In this document: piece after piece, positions 8,080-17,447 of the stretch
How positions within the stretch are numbered: position 1 is the stretch's first letter
How the letters are laid out: each line of letters opens with the position of its first letter
The notes under the pieces: model-generated
What the model saw: the letters and a program-made list of their open reading frames with translations, nothing else
What the model was told of the DNA's origin: nothing
Database searches by the model: none
Translations under genes and position numbers: made by a program
Assembly: GCF_003432035.1 (NCBI RefSeq)
Contig: NZ_QOHO01000019.1
Span: forward strand, 1-64,000
Length of the DNA: 64,000 nt
From: Lacrimispora amygdalina
Lineage (GTDB): Bacteria > Bacillota > Clostridia > Lachnospirales > Lachnospiraceae
Direction of reading: 5' to 3'

Positions 8080-8127
8080 AAAAGGAACTTCTGCCGCATA
8101 TCCAACATGCCGCAAAAGTTCCTTTTT
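8080..8127. terminator. Intrinsic terminator after the MATE gene
   Basis: An 11-bp stem (AAAAGGAACTT with AAGTTCCTTTT), extended by an inner GCAT/ATGC stem, is followed by a T tract. It can also serve the converging opp operon on the other strand. Confidence 0.88.
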
Positions 8128-8140
8128 CCAATTCCAGTGA

Positions 8141-8494
8141 CTAATGGTTTAACATAAATAAAATCTCATCTATTATGCATCCATATAACAAAATAGTAAT
8201 ACTCATGATTGCGATTGTTACTCTGTATGAAAATATTTTAAATCTCTTTTTCCACTCGTACCAGTCTTTTTCTTTTTCCCTGTCTCTTTTTAAGATAGAT
8301 ACAGCAGCAATCATAAGTCCTATGCTTCCCGATGCGAATAAAACTGCTTTTATGCATTCCAGGGCAGTAGTCAGACTTCCTCCTGAAATAATAAAACTGC
8401 ACAAACCACTTACCATCATGAATATAAGGCTTACCAGACTGCTGTACTTCAAACATTTATAAAAATCCACTCCCATATCTTTTAAACGTTCCAT
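8141..8494 (-). CDS. Small membrane protein of unknown function at the end of the opp operon
   Basis: I do not recognise this 117-residue protein. The ATG at 8494 lies one base after the oppF stop, so translation is probably coupled; a longer reading would start inside oppF. Three or four hydrophobic segments are visible (SLVSLIFMMVSGLCSFIISG, an Ala/Ile-rich segment, and TIAIMSITILLYGCIIDEIL). A strongly charged loop (KRDREKEKDWYEWKKR) lies between them. The position suggests an accessory role for, or passive transcription with, the peptide importer. It has no clear signal peptide. Confidence 0.6.
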   Translation of the reverse strand: MERLKDMGVDFYKCLKYSSLVSLIFMMVSGLCSFIISGGSLTTALECIKAVLFASGSIGLMIAAVSILKRDREKEKDWYEWKKRFKIFSYRVTIAIMSITILLYGCIIDEILFMLNH

Positions 8495-8495
8495 C

Positions 8496-9470
8496 CTATT
8501 CAACCTGCTTCTGATATAAGTGACAGGCAACAAAATGCCCCTGTTCTACTTCTGTTAATTTTGGTGCTTCGCATCTGCACTGACCGGTTGCTTTCCGGCA
8601 TCTTCCCTGGAACTTACAGCCCGGCGGTGTGTTAATGGGACTTGGAACATCACCTTCTAACATAATTCTCTGTCTGGAATCTTCAATCTTAGGATCAGCA
8701 ATGGGAATCGCCGACATTAATGCTTCCGTATAAGGATGAAACGGGTGCCGATAAAGAACTTCCGATTCTGCAAGTTCCACAATAGATCCCAGATACATGA
8801 CGGCGATACGGTCAGAAATGTGTTTTACCATCGCTAAATCATGGGCAATAAATAAATAAGTCAGTTTCATTTCCTGCTGGAATTTAATCAGCATATTGGC
8901 AATCTGCGCCTGAATGGATACATCTAATGCCGATATAGGCTCATCGCACATGATAAATTTAGGTTCAACTGCAAGAGCCCTTGCAATCCCGATCCTCTGC
9001 CTCTGCCCGCCTGAAAATTCATGGATAAAACGATTGGCATGTTCTTTATTCAAACCGACTAATTCCAAAAGATGAGCAATCTTTTCATCCTTTTCCTGCT
9101 TTGTCTTAGCCAGATCATGAATTTCAATCCCTTCACCAATAATCTCTGCCACTGTCATTCTTGGGTCTAAAGAAGCATAGGGGTCCTGAAAAATGATTTG
9201 GACTTCTTTGTTAAAAGCCTTTTTTTCTTTCCCTTTTAGTTTATGTACATTTTGTCCTTTATAGTATACTTCCCCTTCTGTTGCACGATACATGCCCACA
9301 ACAGTACGGCCGCAGGTGGTTTTTCCGCAGCCGGATTCACCCACAAGGCCTAAGGTTTCTCCTTCTTTTATGCTGAACGAGACATCATCTACCGCTTTTA
9401 AAAGATCGTGTTTTCCTACATTAAAATATTTCTTTAAATGTTTCACTTCTAAAATATCATGACTACTCAT
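8496..9470 (-). CDS. oppF: Oligopeptide ABC importer ATP-binding protein OppF
   Basis: OppF is one of two ATPases of the peptide importer. The 324-residue sequence has Walker [12 protein letters not shown], the signature [19 protein letters not shown], and Walker [13 protein letters not shown]. The C-terminal oligopeptide/dipeptide domain has Cys-rich ends ([19 protein letters not shown]) that can hold an iron-sulfur cluster in this family. I choose ATG 9470 ([14 protein letters not shown]), which overlaps the oppD stop by 8 bases; a longer reading would run backwards into oppD. It is in the operon oppA-B-C-D-F. Confidence 0.94.
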   Translation of the reverse strand: MSSHDILEVKHLKKYFNVGKHDLLKAVDDVSFSIKEGETLGLVGESGCGKTTCGRTVVGMYRATEGEVYYKGQNVHKLKGKEKKAFNKEVQIIFQDPYASLDPRMTVAEIIGEGIEIHDLAKTKQEKDEKIAHLLELVGLNKEHANRFIHEFSGGQRQRIGIARALAVEPKFIMCDEPISALDVSIQAQIANMLIKFQQEMKLTYLFIAHDLAMVKHISDRIAVMYLGSIVELAESEVLYRHPFHPYTEALMSAIPIADPKIEDSRQRIMLEGDVPSPINTPPGCKFQGRCRKATGQCRCEAPKLTEVEQGHFVACHLYQKQVE

Positions 9471-10542
9471 TTTCTTCACCCTCAACCGCTGTATTGCCAT
9501 TTTCGCTAACAGTTATTATCCTTCTGTCATCCTGGAACATTTTTTTAACAGACGCCGGCACTTCCTCATGGTGTAACCAGCAGCGTGTATGATGATCATC
9601 TTCAAAATCAGTTATCTCAGGCATCTCTTCCAAGCAGACATTCATGCAATAATTACAGCGTTTCGCAAATGCACAACCTTTCGGCGGAGAAATAAGGTCT
9701 GGCGGAGTTCCTTTTATTGTTTGTAAAAGCTGCTTATTCTTCCATTCTAATTTGGGCACACTGCCAAGAAGCGCCAGGGTGTACGGGTGCTGTGGATTAT
9801 AGAAAATCTCTTCTCTTGAACCGCTTTCAACAACCTGTCCTGCGTACATGACAGCAACTTTATTCGCAGAACCTGCTACAACGCCAAAATCATGAGTAAT
9901 TAAGATAACCGCAGTATTCAGTTTTTCTTTCAGACTTTTTATAAGCTCCATAATCTGTGCCTGAATCGTTACATCAAGAGCCGTAGTGGGCTCATCCGCA
10001 ATCAGGATCTTAGGATCACAGGCAATCGCTATCGCTATCATTGCCCTCTGCCTCATACCGCCTGAAAATTCAAACGGATACTGGTCAATTCTCTTGTCCG
10101 GGTTTGGTATCCCCACTGCCTCTAATAATTTTACAGCCTCCTGTCTTGCTTCTTTTCTGCTGATCTGTCTATGCTGGACAATGTTTTCAACAATCTGTTT
10201 TCCGATTTTCATGGTAGGATTTAAAGAAACCAGGGCATCCTGAAAAATCATGGAGCATTCACCGCCCCGAAAGGCTCTTTGCTCTTTTTTACTCATTTCT
10301 AATACGTTCTTTCCCTCATAGATAATCTTACTGCCCTTTTTAATCTCTCCCTGGGGAGTTTTCACAAGAGACATAATGGCTCTGGAGGTTACACTTTTGC
10401 CACAGCCTGATTCACCAATAATAGCTAATACTTCCCCTGCTTTTACATCAAAGGAAACGCCTCTTACAGCCTGCACTTCTCCCGCATAGGTGTGAAAAGA
10501 AACTTTTAAATCCTCAACTTTTAATAAGGTTTCCTGACTCAT
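9463..10542 (-). CDS. oppD: Oligopeptide ABC importer ATP-binding protein OppD
   Basis: OppD pairs with OppF. The 359-residue protein shows Walker A GESGCGKSVTSRA, the signature FSGGMRQRAMIAIAIACDP, Walker B ILIADEPTTALD, and the C-terminal Cys-rich region CAFAKRCNYCMNVC. Its last 35 residues, after CWLHHEEVPA, are a variable charged tail. It lies 12 bases downstream of oppC and overlaps oppF. Order and lengths are standard for an Opp/Dpp-type peptide importer. Confidence 0.95.
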   Translation of the reverse strand: MSQETLLKVEDLKVSFHTYAGEVQAVRGVSFDVKAGEVLAIIGESGCGKSVTSRAIMSLVKTPQGEIKKGSKIIYEGKNVLEMSKKEQRAFRGGECSMIFQDALVSLNPTMKIGKQIVENIVQHRQISRKEARQEAVKLLEAVGIPNPDKRIDQYPFEFSGGMRQRAMIAIAIACDPKILIADEPTTALDVTIQAQIMELIKSLKEKLNTAVILITHDFGVVAGSANKVAVMYAGQVVESGSREEIFYNPQHPYTLALLGSVPKLEWKNKQLLQTIKGTPPDLISPPKGCAFAKRCNYCMNVCLEEMPEITDFEDDHHTRCWLHHEEVPASVKKMFQDDRRIITVSENGNTAVEGEENE

Positions 10543-10554
10543 GATGATTCCCTC

Positions 10555-11472
10555 CTAGTCTCTAAGCTGCGGGTCAAGCGCATCCCTTAAACCGTCACCT
10601 AATATATTAAATGATAATACAAGTAAGCATAAAAGTAAGCTGGGATATAACAAATGAGCAGGATAAAATGCCATAGCCTCCTGACCTGCTGAAAGTAATG
10701 TTCCCAAACTGAAAGCAGGCGGCTGAAGGCCGATTCCTAAAAAAGAAAGCACGGTTTCGTCAAAAATTATGTAAGGAATCGATGTTGCCAGATCCAGAAT
10801 TAACAAACTTAAGGTATTGGGAATTAAATGCCTCACTATTACTCTTGCGGAAGAGGCTCCCAACGCCGCTGATGCCATTATGTATTCACTTTCTCTGAGT
10901 TTTAAAATCTGCCCCCTTACCATACGGGCTGTACTGGTCCAGTTGGTGATACATAATGCAAATAACAAGGGAAGATATCCATTTCCCAGTACAACTAAAA
11001 TGATTAAAGTGACAATCAGATGAGGAATGCTGTTTAATACCTCTACAATACGCATCATGATGTCATCAACAAAACCGCCCAGGTATGCCATAACAGCACC
11101 GTAAATACAACCGATAATCACTTTAAGGCTGGCTGCGACGACTGCAACTATAATCGAAAATCTTAAACCCTTCCACAAACGGGAAAAAAGGTCTCTTCCT
11201 AAATAATCAGTTCCCAGCCAATAGGTATTGCTCGGCGGCAGATTTTTTATTTCCGGCATTAATGTTGTATAATTCTGGCCGCTTAAGCCGGGTCCGATAA
11301 GAGACATAATAAAAAGAATCATGAGTACAGCCATTGATATCATGGCTAATTTATTTTTCTTTAATCTCCGCCATGCATCCTGCCAGTAACTGATATTGGG
11401 TCTGACGACCTCATCAGCATTAAACTTAGACTGGTCAGCGAGTTCAAATCTTTTATCTGCCAATGAATTCAT
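10555..11472 (-). CDS. oppC: Oligopeptide ABC importer permease OppC
   Basis: This 305-residue inner-membrane subunit has the OppC N-terminal extension (SYWQDAWRRLKKNKLAMISM) before the first helix. It also shows the WLGTDYLGRDLFSRLWKGLRFS motif typical of DppC/OppC, and the EAA loop (YIMASAALGASSARVIVRHLIPN) that docks on OppD/F. About six membrane segments are visible. It lies 17 bases downstream of oppB. Confidence 0.95.
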   Translation of the reverse strand: MNSLADKRFELADQSKFNADEVVRPNISYWQDAWRRLKKNKLAMISMAVLMILFIMSLIGPGLSGQNYTTLMPEIKNLPPSNTYWLGTDYLGRDLFSRLWKGLRFSIIVAVVAASLKVIIGCIYGAVMAYLGGFVDDIMMRIVEVLNSIPHLIVTLIILVVLGNGYLPLLFALCITNWTSTARMVRGQILKLRESEYIMASAALGASSARVIVRHLIPNTLSLLILDLATSIPYIIFDETVLSFLGIGLQPPAFSLGTLLSAGQEAMAFYPAHLLYPSLLLCLLVLSFNILGDGLRDALDPQLRD

Positions 11473-11489
11473 ACTAGTTCTCCTCTCCG

Positions 11490-12449
11490 TTATTTCCCGG
11501 CACCGATTTTAATTCGGGGATCGACAATAACATATAAAATATCTGTTATCAACATTGTTATAACCGTAATAATGGCATAAAATGTTGTTCCTGCCAGGAC
11601 AATGGGAATATCTCTTCCCTGAATCGCTTCTATGTAATATCGTCCCATTCCCGGAATGGAGAAAACGCGCTCTATGAACAGAGAACCCGTCAGAATACCT
11701 GCCACAGTTGTAGGCAGTACGGTGATAATCGGAATAAAAGAATTACGTACAACATGATTTTTTACAATCTGCATTTCAGAAAGTCCTTTTGCTCTTGCTG
11801 TAAGGGTATATTCCTGGTTAATGCTTTCCAGCATGCTGGTTTTCGTCAGTCTTGAATAATAGGCGATGAAGCTGCAGGAACCGGCAATGGTCGGCAGAAT
11901 CGTATACTTCCAGCCCCCAAACCACAATTCTTTTCCTTTTGGCCAGCCAATAATAGGCAGCTTCATCAGTTCTCCATTTGCACAATATTTTTGAAGCAGA
12001 AGTGATATAACCAGCGAAGGCATGGATACTAAAATCATTGCTCCGACTAATATGAGCTTATCCCAGAAACTTCCTCTCTTCATGGCTGCTATAATGCCCA
12101 GTAAAATACCTAATGTCACACCTAATAAAATCTGCTGAACACTAAGCCTGACTGTCACCGGAAGCTTTGCCTTCAGATTTTTGTTAAATGTTTCCCCTGG
12201 TCTGATGATCGATTCTCCAAAGTCACCATTGATAATCAACCCCTTCATGGTAATCACATAACGTTCTATAACCGGTTTGTCATATCCGTATTTTTCTATA
12301 ATCTTCGTCTGCACCGTTTGTGGTAATTTGGCAATCTTTGAAGTCAGTGCATTTCCAGGTATTGCCGACAGTAAGAAGAAAGTAGCTGTCACAATCAAAA
12401 ACAGGGTAACAAGCATTTCCAATACTCTTCGGACGATGTATTTTGCCAT
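11490..12449 (-). CDS. oppB: Oligopeptide ABC importer permease OppB
   Basis: This subunit forms the peptide channel with OppC. I choose the ATG at 12449 (MAKYIVRRVLEML), 7 bases after GGAG; an upstream in-frame ATG is too close to that site. The 319-residue sequence shows the OppB N-terminal helix, the six-helix core, and the EAA region YTLTARAKGLSEMQIVKNHV. FIERVFSIPGMGRYYIEAI is a family landmark. A stem-loop separates it from oppA. Confidence 0.94.
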   Translation of the reverse strand: MAKYIVRRVLEMLVTLFLIVTATFFLLSAIPGNALTSKIAKLPQTVQTKIIEKYGYDKPVIERYVITMKGLIINGDFGESIIRPGETFNKNLKAKLPVTVRLSVQQILLGVTLGILLGIIAAMKRGSFWDKLILVGAMILVSMPSLVISLLLQKYCANGELMKLPIIGWPKGKELWFGGWKYTILPTIAGSCSFIAYYSRLTKTSMLESINQEYTLTARAKGLSEMQIVKNHVVRNSFIPIITVLPTTVAGILTGSLFIERVFSIPGMGRYYIEAIQGRDIPIVLAGTTFYAIITVITMLITDILYVIVDPRIKIGAGK

Positions 12450-12473
12450 ATTCATTCTCCTACTCTATAAAGG

Positions 12474-12518
12474 ATACCACACAGACACATAGACTTTTGC
12501 CGATGCGCTATGTGGTAT
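12474..12518 (-). promoter_or_regulatory. Intercistronic stem-loop between oppA and oppB
   Basis: On the minus strand ATACCACATAG can pair with downstream CTATG and TGGTAT segments across a bulge, closing a loop of about 15 bases. There is no T tract. Such stem-loops after binding-protein genes often protect the upstream mRNA and let the binding protein be made in excess. The pairing is seen directly; the role is inferred. Confidence 0.55.
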
Positions 12519-12533
12519 GACCTTTCACTCTAT

Positions 12534-14276
12534 CTATTCTTCCACAATATAAGCATATTTGAATTCATATTTACCACCAAAAACAGGATATTGAAAACCA
12601 TGAAGACGATTATTAATATAGCTGTGTTTATCACGATAAAGGAGAGGTTTGATTGCTGCGTCGTCTTTGATTAACATGGTCTCAGCTTCACCATACAGTT
12701 TCAAACGTTTGTCATTGTCCTGTTCTGTCGCTAACTGGTCCAGGATCTGATCATATTTTTCACTTGAATACTTGCCATAATTACTGCTACCGCCGGTTCT
12801 GAAAACATCTATAAATGTCATCGGATCATTATAATCTGCTCCCCATACCTGCATACAAATATCAAATTCACCAGCACGCTGTGCTGCAGTTGCAAGTCCA
12901 AAGTCACCCACAACATTAAGATCAACCTTAATGCCTAAATTATCCTGTATCCGTTGTACCGTATATTGCTCAATATCTTTTTCTATGGTGGTTTCGCCGT
13001 AACCTAAGTATTGAATCGTAATCGTGCTTAAATCATTGGTATCTTTTCCAAGTTCTTTTAATCCCTCATGGAATAATGCCTGTAATTTTTCCGGATTATT
13101 AGCGTATTCCTTATATTCTTCTTTAATCGGCTCTGCTACTTCTGTCCGGTATTCTTTATCTCCGACTTTAATATTAGGTGTTACAAGGCCATAAGCCGCT
13201 GTATATCTGCTATTATAAACGGAATCGATAAAAGTCTGACTGTCAAATGTATAAGCGATTGCTTTTCTTATTTTTGCATTCTGCATGATACCGCTGGGGC
13301 ATGATTCCTGTGTATTAAATGCAAAATATTGTGAACGAACATCCCCATCCGTATAAAGCTGGCATTTGCCTTCACTTGCTGCCTGATCCCATTGTTTTAA
13401 ATAATCACCGGAAGCTGCCACAAAATCTAACTGGCCTGCTTCAAATAACTGAAACTGGGTAGCGGTTTCATCTACCTGCTGTAAGTCGATCTCATCTAAC
13501 AATACATTTTCTGCATCCCAATACTCGGGATTTTTTACGAAAACAGTACTTTGATTCGCTGTATATTCCTGTACCATATACGGTCCGCAGGATAAAGTCT
13601 GCATTGCATCCGTACCATATGTATCACCATATTTTTCAATATTATCAACACGGATCGGATTAAACATTGTATAAGCTAATTTATCAACAAAATACGGTTC
13701 TGGTGTTTCCAGCGTAAACTTTAACGTATAATCATCAACAGCTTCTACACCAACCTCATCAAAACCACATTTACCATTGTAATAGTTCTCAGCATTTTTA
13801 ATGGGAAATGCAAAAAAAGAATATGGACATGCTAAATTCACGTTCAGCACTCTTTCTACTGCATCTTTATACTGGCTGGCAACTACTTCTTTCCCATCTG
13901 ACCATTTGTTTTTTCTTAAATGAAACGTATAGGTAAGACCATCATCAGAAATTTCATATTTTTCACAGCCTGCATTTTCCAGAATCCCGTTATTCTCTCT
14001 GAATAAACCCTCGCATGTCGCTAAGAAAAACGAACCTGACTCAGCATCTCCAACCTGTGCGGTGTCAAACGTAACCACATTAAATTGCATGCCATGTGCA
14101 ATCTGTTCGGATGCAAGTGTCTCTCCGTTTGGTCCTTTTTTCCCATTTTCTGATGTTTTCTGAGTACCTGCAGCATCTCCGCCTGCAGTTTTACTGCCAG
14201 ATCCGCCGCACCCGGCTAAACTGGAAGCAACTAGTCCTGATACAATTAACATACTACAAAATTTTCTTAATTTCAT
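12534..14276 (-). CDS. oppA: Peptide-binding lipoprotein OppA
   Basis: This 580-residue solute-binding protein captures peptides at the cell surface for the OppBCDF importer. The N terminus is a lipoprotein signal (MKLRKFCSMLIVSGLVASSL, then the lipobox AGCG), so the mature protein is anchored at about Cys23. The SBP_5 fold is clear from the start of the mature domain (YEISDDGLTYTFHLRKNKWSDGKEV) and from YMVQEYTANQSTVFVKNPEYWD. It lies between pepF and oppB, 75 bases from pepF, and could have its own promoter there. Confidence 0.94.
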   Translation of the reverse strand: MKLRKFCSMLIVSGLVASSLAGCGGSGSKTAGGDAAGTQKTSENGKKGPNGETLASEQIAHGMQFNVVTFDTAQVGDAESGSFFLATCEGLFRENNGILENAGCEKYEISDDGLTYTFHLRKNKWSDGKEVVASQYKDAVERVLNVNLACPYSFFAFPIKNAENYYNGKCGFDEVGVEAVDDYTLKFTLETPEPYFVDKLAYTMFNPIRVDNIEKYGDTYGTDAMQTLSCGPYMVQEYTANQSTVFVKNPEYWDAENVLLDEIDLQQVDETATQFQLFEAGQLDFVAASGDYLKQWDQAASEGKCQLYTDGDVRSQYFAFNTQESCPSGIMQNAKIRKAIAYTFDSQTFIDSVYNSRYTAAYGLVTPNIKVGDKEYRTEVAEPIKEEYKEYANNPEKLQALFHEGLKELGKDTNDLSTITIQYLGYGETTIEKDIEQYTVQRIQDNLGIKVDLNVVGDFGLATAAQRAGEFDICMQVWGADYNDPMTFIDVFRTGGSSNYGKYSSEKYDQILDQLATEQDNDKRLKLYGEAETMLIKDDAAIKPLLYRDKHSYINNRLHGFQYPVFGGKYEFKYAYIVEE

Positions 14277-14337
14277 AAATATCCATCCCTTTCTCTTAAA
14301 AATATTTTATAGATTTAACGATCAGCTGACAGCTTCT

Positions 14338-14350
14338 CGTATACTATACG
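14338..14350. promoter_or_regulatory. Palindrome in the pepF-oppA gap
   Basis: CGTATA-C-TATACG is a perfect 6+1+6 palindrome located just after the pepF stop and 62 bases before the oppA start. It could be an operator for an internal oppA promoter, or part of a processing site. Confidence 0.35.
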
Positions 14351-14351
14351 G

Positions 14352-16034
14352 TTATGACCTTGTAATATACAATTGTTCCAGTTTTTCTACGATTTTCTTC
14401 ACACAGCCATCTTCAAACGGACTGGCTAACCCCGTTTCTTTCAGCATATTTGTAAAGAAATCACTGGCTGATAAGTTGCAAAGCTTTAAGTAGCTGTTCC
14501 AGGCCTCCTGGTAATTTTCATCCATTCTTATTTTGAACTGGAATGCGCAAATCTGGGCAATACAGTAATCAATATAATAGAAGGGGTCGTCATAGATGTG
14601 AGGCTGCTTTTGCCAGAATCCCCCTTTTTCAAAGTATGGAAATCCCGTATAATCCAAATGCGGCCGATATTCCTTTTCTAACTGCTTCCACGCATCATGC
14701 CTTTCATCCGGTGTCATGCCAGGATTTTCATATACCATGTGCTGGAATTCATCTACCATACATCCATAGGGAATAAATATGGCAGCGTCTTCTAAATGCA
14801 TGGAAAGGTAATCATCGGTTCGGTCCCCAAAGAATTGATTCATCCAAGGTTCAGTAAAAAATTCCATAGACATGGAGTGAATCTCAGCTGTTTCCATAGT
14901 GACATCAGCATGTTCTCTGATGGGATCCTTTCCTGATAGAAATCCCTGGAACGCATGACCGCATTCATGAGTAATTACGTTAATATCTCCGCTGGTTCCA
15001 TTAAAATTTGCAAAAATGAAGGGGGACTTATAAACAGGAAGGTAGGTCATGTATCCTCCCGCCCGTTTTTTCTTTCTGCCCAGCACGTCAAATAATTCAT
15101 TCTCAGACATAAAATCAAAGAATTCCTTTGTTTCTCTGGAAAGTTCTCCATACATATTCCGGGCATTAGCCATGATCTCTTCCGGAGAGCCAATTGGCTC
15201 CGGATTACCATCCGCAAAGAAAACACCTTCATCTGCACAGGATAATTTCTCCAGACCTAACCGTTTTTTTCTTCTTTCGTGAAGCTTTTCTGCAAACGGC
15301 ACAAAATATTCCTTTACCTGGTTTCTGAAATTTTCTACCATATCTTTGCCATAGCAATTTCTCTTTACACGATGATAACCTAATTCGATGAAATTATCAT
15401 AACCTAATTCCCTGGCCTGATTTGTACGATTTTCTACCAGCTTATCATAGATGGAATCAAGCTCCTCACCGTTGGCTTCAAAAAAGGCGCAATATTTTGT
15501 ATATGCTTTCTGACGTACTTCTTTATCCCTATGGGTTAAATATTTTCTTAATAACGAAAGGTTCAGTATCTCCCCATCCCAGTCGATTTCTGCACTGGCG
15601 ATCAGCTTATCGTATTCCGTTGTCAGAGCATTTTCTTCCTGTTTAAGCGGAATCAGCTTTTTATCAAATGATCTTATGCTCAGTTCAATATTCTTAAATG
15701 CTACAGCTCCTGTTTTTTCTTCTAAACAGGTTCTATACGGAGATTCATACATCTGCCGTTCATAGTTTACGATCATATCAAGGAGTTCAGGCTCTGTTTC
15801 ATCGTAATAAGTTTGTTCTTTTTCATAGAAATCATCTGTGGTATCTATGTCATGTCTGATTTTTGCAATTGTAATCATTGTTTCAATTTCATCTTTGAAT
15901 TTATAATACTTTTTATGAACCTCGAACTGGGTTTCTCCACTTTCTGCAGATGCGAACTCTTTCATAAGTTCTTCAAACTGAGCCTTTTTTTCTTCGAAAT
16001 CAACTCTCTGATATGGCATTTCTTTAAACTTCAT
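14352..16034 (-). CDS. pepF: M3 family oligoendopeptidase (PepF-like)
   Basis: PepF-type peptidases are cytoplasmic zinc enzymes that cut imported oligopeptides. The 560-residue protein has the zinc motif HECGH in INVITHECGHAFQGFLS near residue 355, and the third ligand region MTMETAEIHSMSMEFFTEPW. FANFNGTSGDINVITHE precedes the motif as in M3 enzymes. It is co-directional with the opp genes and begins one base after the regulator gene stop, with a GGAGGAATGA ribosome site. The linkage implies uptake and hydrolysis of peptides as one unit. Confidence 0.93.
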   Translation of the reverse strand: MKFKEMPYQRVDFEEKKAQFEELMKEFASAESGETQFEVHKKYYKFKDEIETMITIAKIRHDIDTTDDFYEKEQTYYDETEPELLDMIVNYERQMYESPYRTCLEEKTGAVAFKNIELSIRSFDKKLIPLKQEENALTTEYDKLIASAEIDWDGEILNLSLLRKYLTHRDKEVRQKAYTKYCAFFEANGEELDSIYDKLVENRTNQARELGYDNFIELGYHRVKRNCYGKDMVENFRNQVKEYFVPFAEKLHERRKKRLGLEKLSCADEGVFFADGNPEPIGSPEEIMANARNMYGELSRETKEFFDFMSENELFDVLGRKKKRAGGYMTYLPVYKSPFIFANFNGTSGDINVITHECGHAFQGFLSGKDPIREHADVTMETAEIHSMSMEFFTEPWMNQFFGDRTDDYLSMHLEDAAIFIPYGCMVDEFQHMVYENPGMTPDERHDAWKQLEKEYRPHLDYTGFPYFEKGGFWQKQPHIYDDPFYYIDYCIAQICAFQFKIRMDENYQEAWNSYLKLCNLSASDFFTNMLKETGLASPFEDGCVKKIVEKLEQLYITRS

Positions 16035-16035
16035 T

Positions 16036-17148
16036 TCATTCCTCCAATAATTTATTTTTCGTTACTTCTAATAAATAATTGACAGCTTCCTTGTTCAATT
16101 GATAATAAACCCGGTTGTCTGATTTTTCTATATTAATTAGACCCATCTTCATAAGCGTATTCATATGATGGGAAATGGTAGCAGTGGTAAGTTTCAGTTC
16201 TGCTGCAATTTCCTGTCCATATGCTTTTTTGTTCCGTATAAACCGTAAAATCTCAAATTTACTTGGATCAGATAACAGCTTTAATCCATTGCTCAGTTCC
16301 TGATTTGTCAATTGTCTTTTTGTAACCTGATAGTTACAGTCAAACAGTATTCCCACATCTAATATATGGTAATCTCCCATATTTTCATCATTGCCATAAA
16401 AAATGACCCGGTTGCAGCACATAATTTGTGTTCGGATGAACGTAGGCTTGCTGGGATAACTATCTTCACTGATGTTATAAAAACTATTCATTAACTTATG
16501 AAAATTATGCTGCTCAAAATATTCCACCCAATACTCAGTGGCTGCTTCTTTTAATTCCACTAATGTTTCTTCATGCTTTTTTAAGGCTGCAACGGTCTGA
16601 TCAAGGATTTCATAAAGAATATCCAGGTGTCTGCCGGAATGCTCTATTAATTCTAACAATTGCCACTTTTGCGCTGGTTCGCATTCCAGGCTGCCGATTC
16701 TGTCTGTAAATGAAACCCTCTGACCATTTTCATAGACAGAAGTCTTCAAATCGATATCATCAAATGATAGTTCTAAAGTATTGTTATTTTTAATAGAATC
16801 AAATGATTGTTCAATATAACTTTTTATATCTTTCCTGCTGCCTGAAAATATGGAATGCCTCATACATTGATATAATATTTTTGCGATACATATATTATCC
16901 GATATGAATTTGGTAAAATAAAACTTAATATCAGGATTGTTCATATCTGTATGTTTCTCAATGTCTTCCTGAATAAAGAATAACTTATCTAATTGATAGC
17001 AAATCTTTGCATGCTTCTCTTCATCCGTGCGTTTTAGAAGATCAATTTTTAAATTTTGATAAGAATTTTTATTGACTATTCGAAACAATAATTCGATGCT
17101 TTCTGTATAATAATCAATCTCTTTTATTACCGTACACTCTATGCTCAT
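16036..17148 (-). CDS. ArsR-type winged-helix regulator of the pepF-opp operon
   Basis: This 370-residue protein ends in an ArsR-like winged helix (GLKLLSDPSKFEILRFIRNK, then AAELKLTTATISHHMNTLMK, wing SDNRVYYQLN). The first 280 or so residues are an N-terminal region I cannot assign. ArsR metal-site cysteines are not evident, so a metabolite or peptide ligand is more likely than a metal. It is the first gene of the operon with pepF and opp. A strong promoter with inverted repeats lies upstream, which fits autoregulation. Confidence 0.8.
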   Translation of the reverse strand: MSIECTVIKEIDYYTESIELLFRIVNKNSYQNLKIDLLKRTDEEKHAKICYQLDKLFFIQEDIEKHTDMNNPDIKFYFTKFISDNICIAKILYQCMRHSIFSGSRKDIKSYIEQSFDSIKNNNTLELSFDDIDLKTSVYENGQRVSFTDRIGSLECEPAQKWQLLELIEHSGRHLDILYEILDQTVAALKKHEETLVELKEAATEYWVEYFEQHNFHKLMNSFYNISEDSYPSKPTFIRTQIMCCNRVIFYGNDENMGDYHILDVGILFDCNYQVTKRQLTNQELSNGLKLLSDPSKFEILRFIRNKKAYGQEIAAELKLTTATISHHMNTLMKMGLINIEKSDNRVYYQLNKEAVNYLLEVTKNKLLEE

Positions 17149-17215
17149 TTATTACCTCATCACTTTAAAAGTATAATCCATCAACTCGATATATAAATAA
17201 AGTTTGATTTTTTTT

Positions 17216-17248
17216 ATTATAACATCAATTAGAAGGTTGTCAATTGAT
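17216..17248 (-). promoter_or_regulatory. Promoter and inverted repeat of the regulator-pepF-opp operon
   Basis: The minus strand has TTGACA (17238-17243), a 16-base spacer and TATAAT (17216-17221). An inverted repeat ATCAATT (17224-17230) and AATTGAT (17242-17248) spans the spacer and the -35 box, so it is a good operator candidate. Confidence 0.8.
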
Positions 17249-17259
17249 ATGTTAGATAA

Positions 17260-17275
17260 GTATCAAATATGATAC
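17260..17275. promoter_or_regulatory. Second inverted repeat upstream of the regulator promoter
   Basis: GTATCA-AATA-TGATAC is a perfect 6+4+6 repeat 12 bases upstream of the first repeat. The rest of the 299-base region 17149-17447 is AT-rich; no other gene or strong signal was found. Confidence 0.5.
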
Positions 17276-17447
17276 AATTAACTTTATTTATGAAAGTATT
17301 TTGTTTATTTATGCATCCATTTCCTTAAAAATAGTCAGATGCACTGAATTCATGCTGTAAAAGTTGGGATTTTTGTGTTATAAAAGAATTTGAAGTAAAG
17401 CATCAAAATAAAAAGCTTCAGACAAGGCGAAAGGAATAAATAAATAT

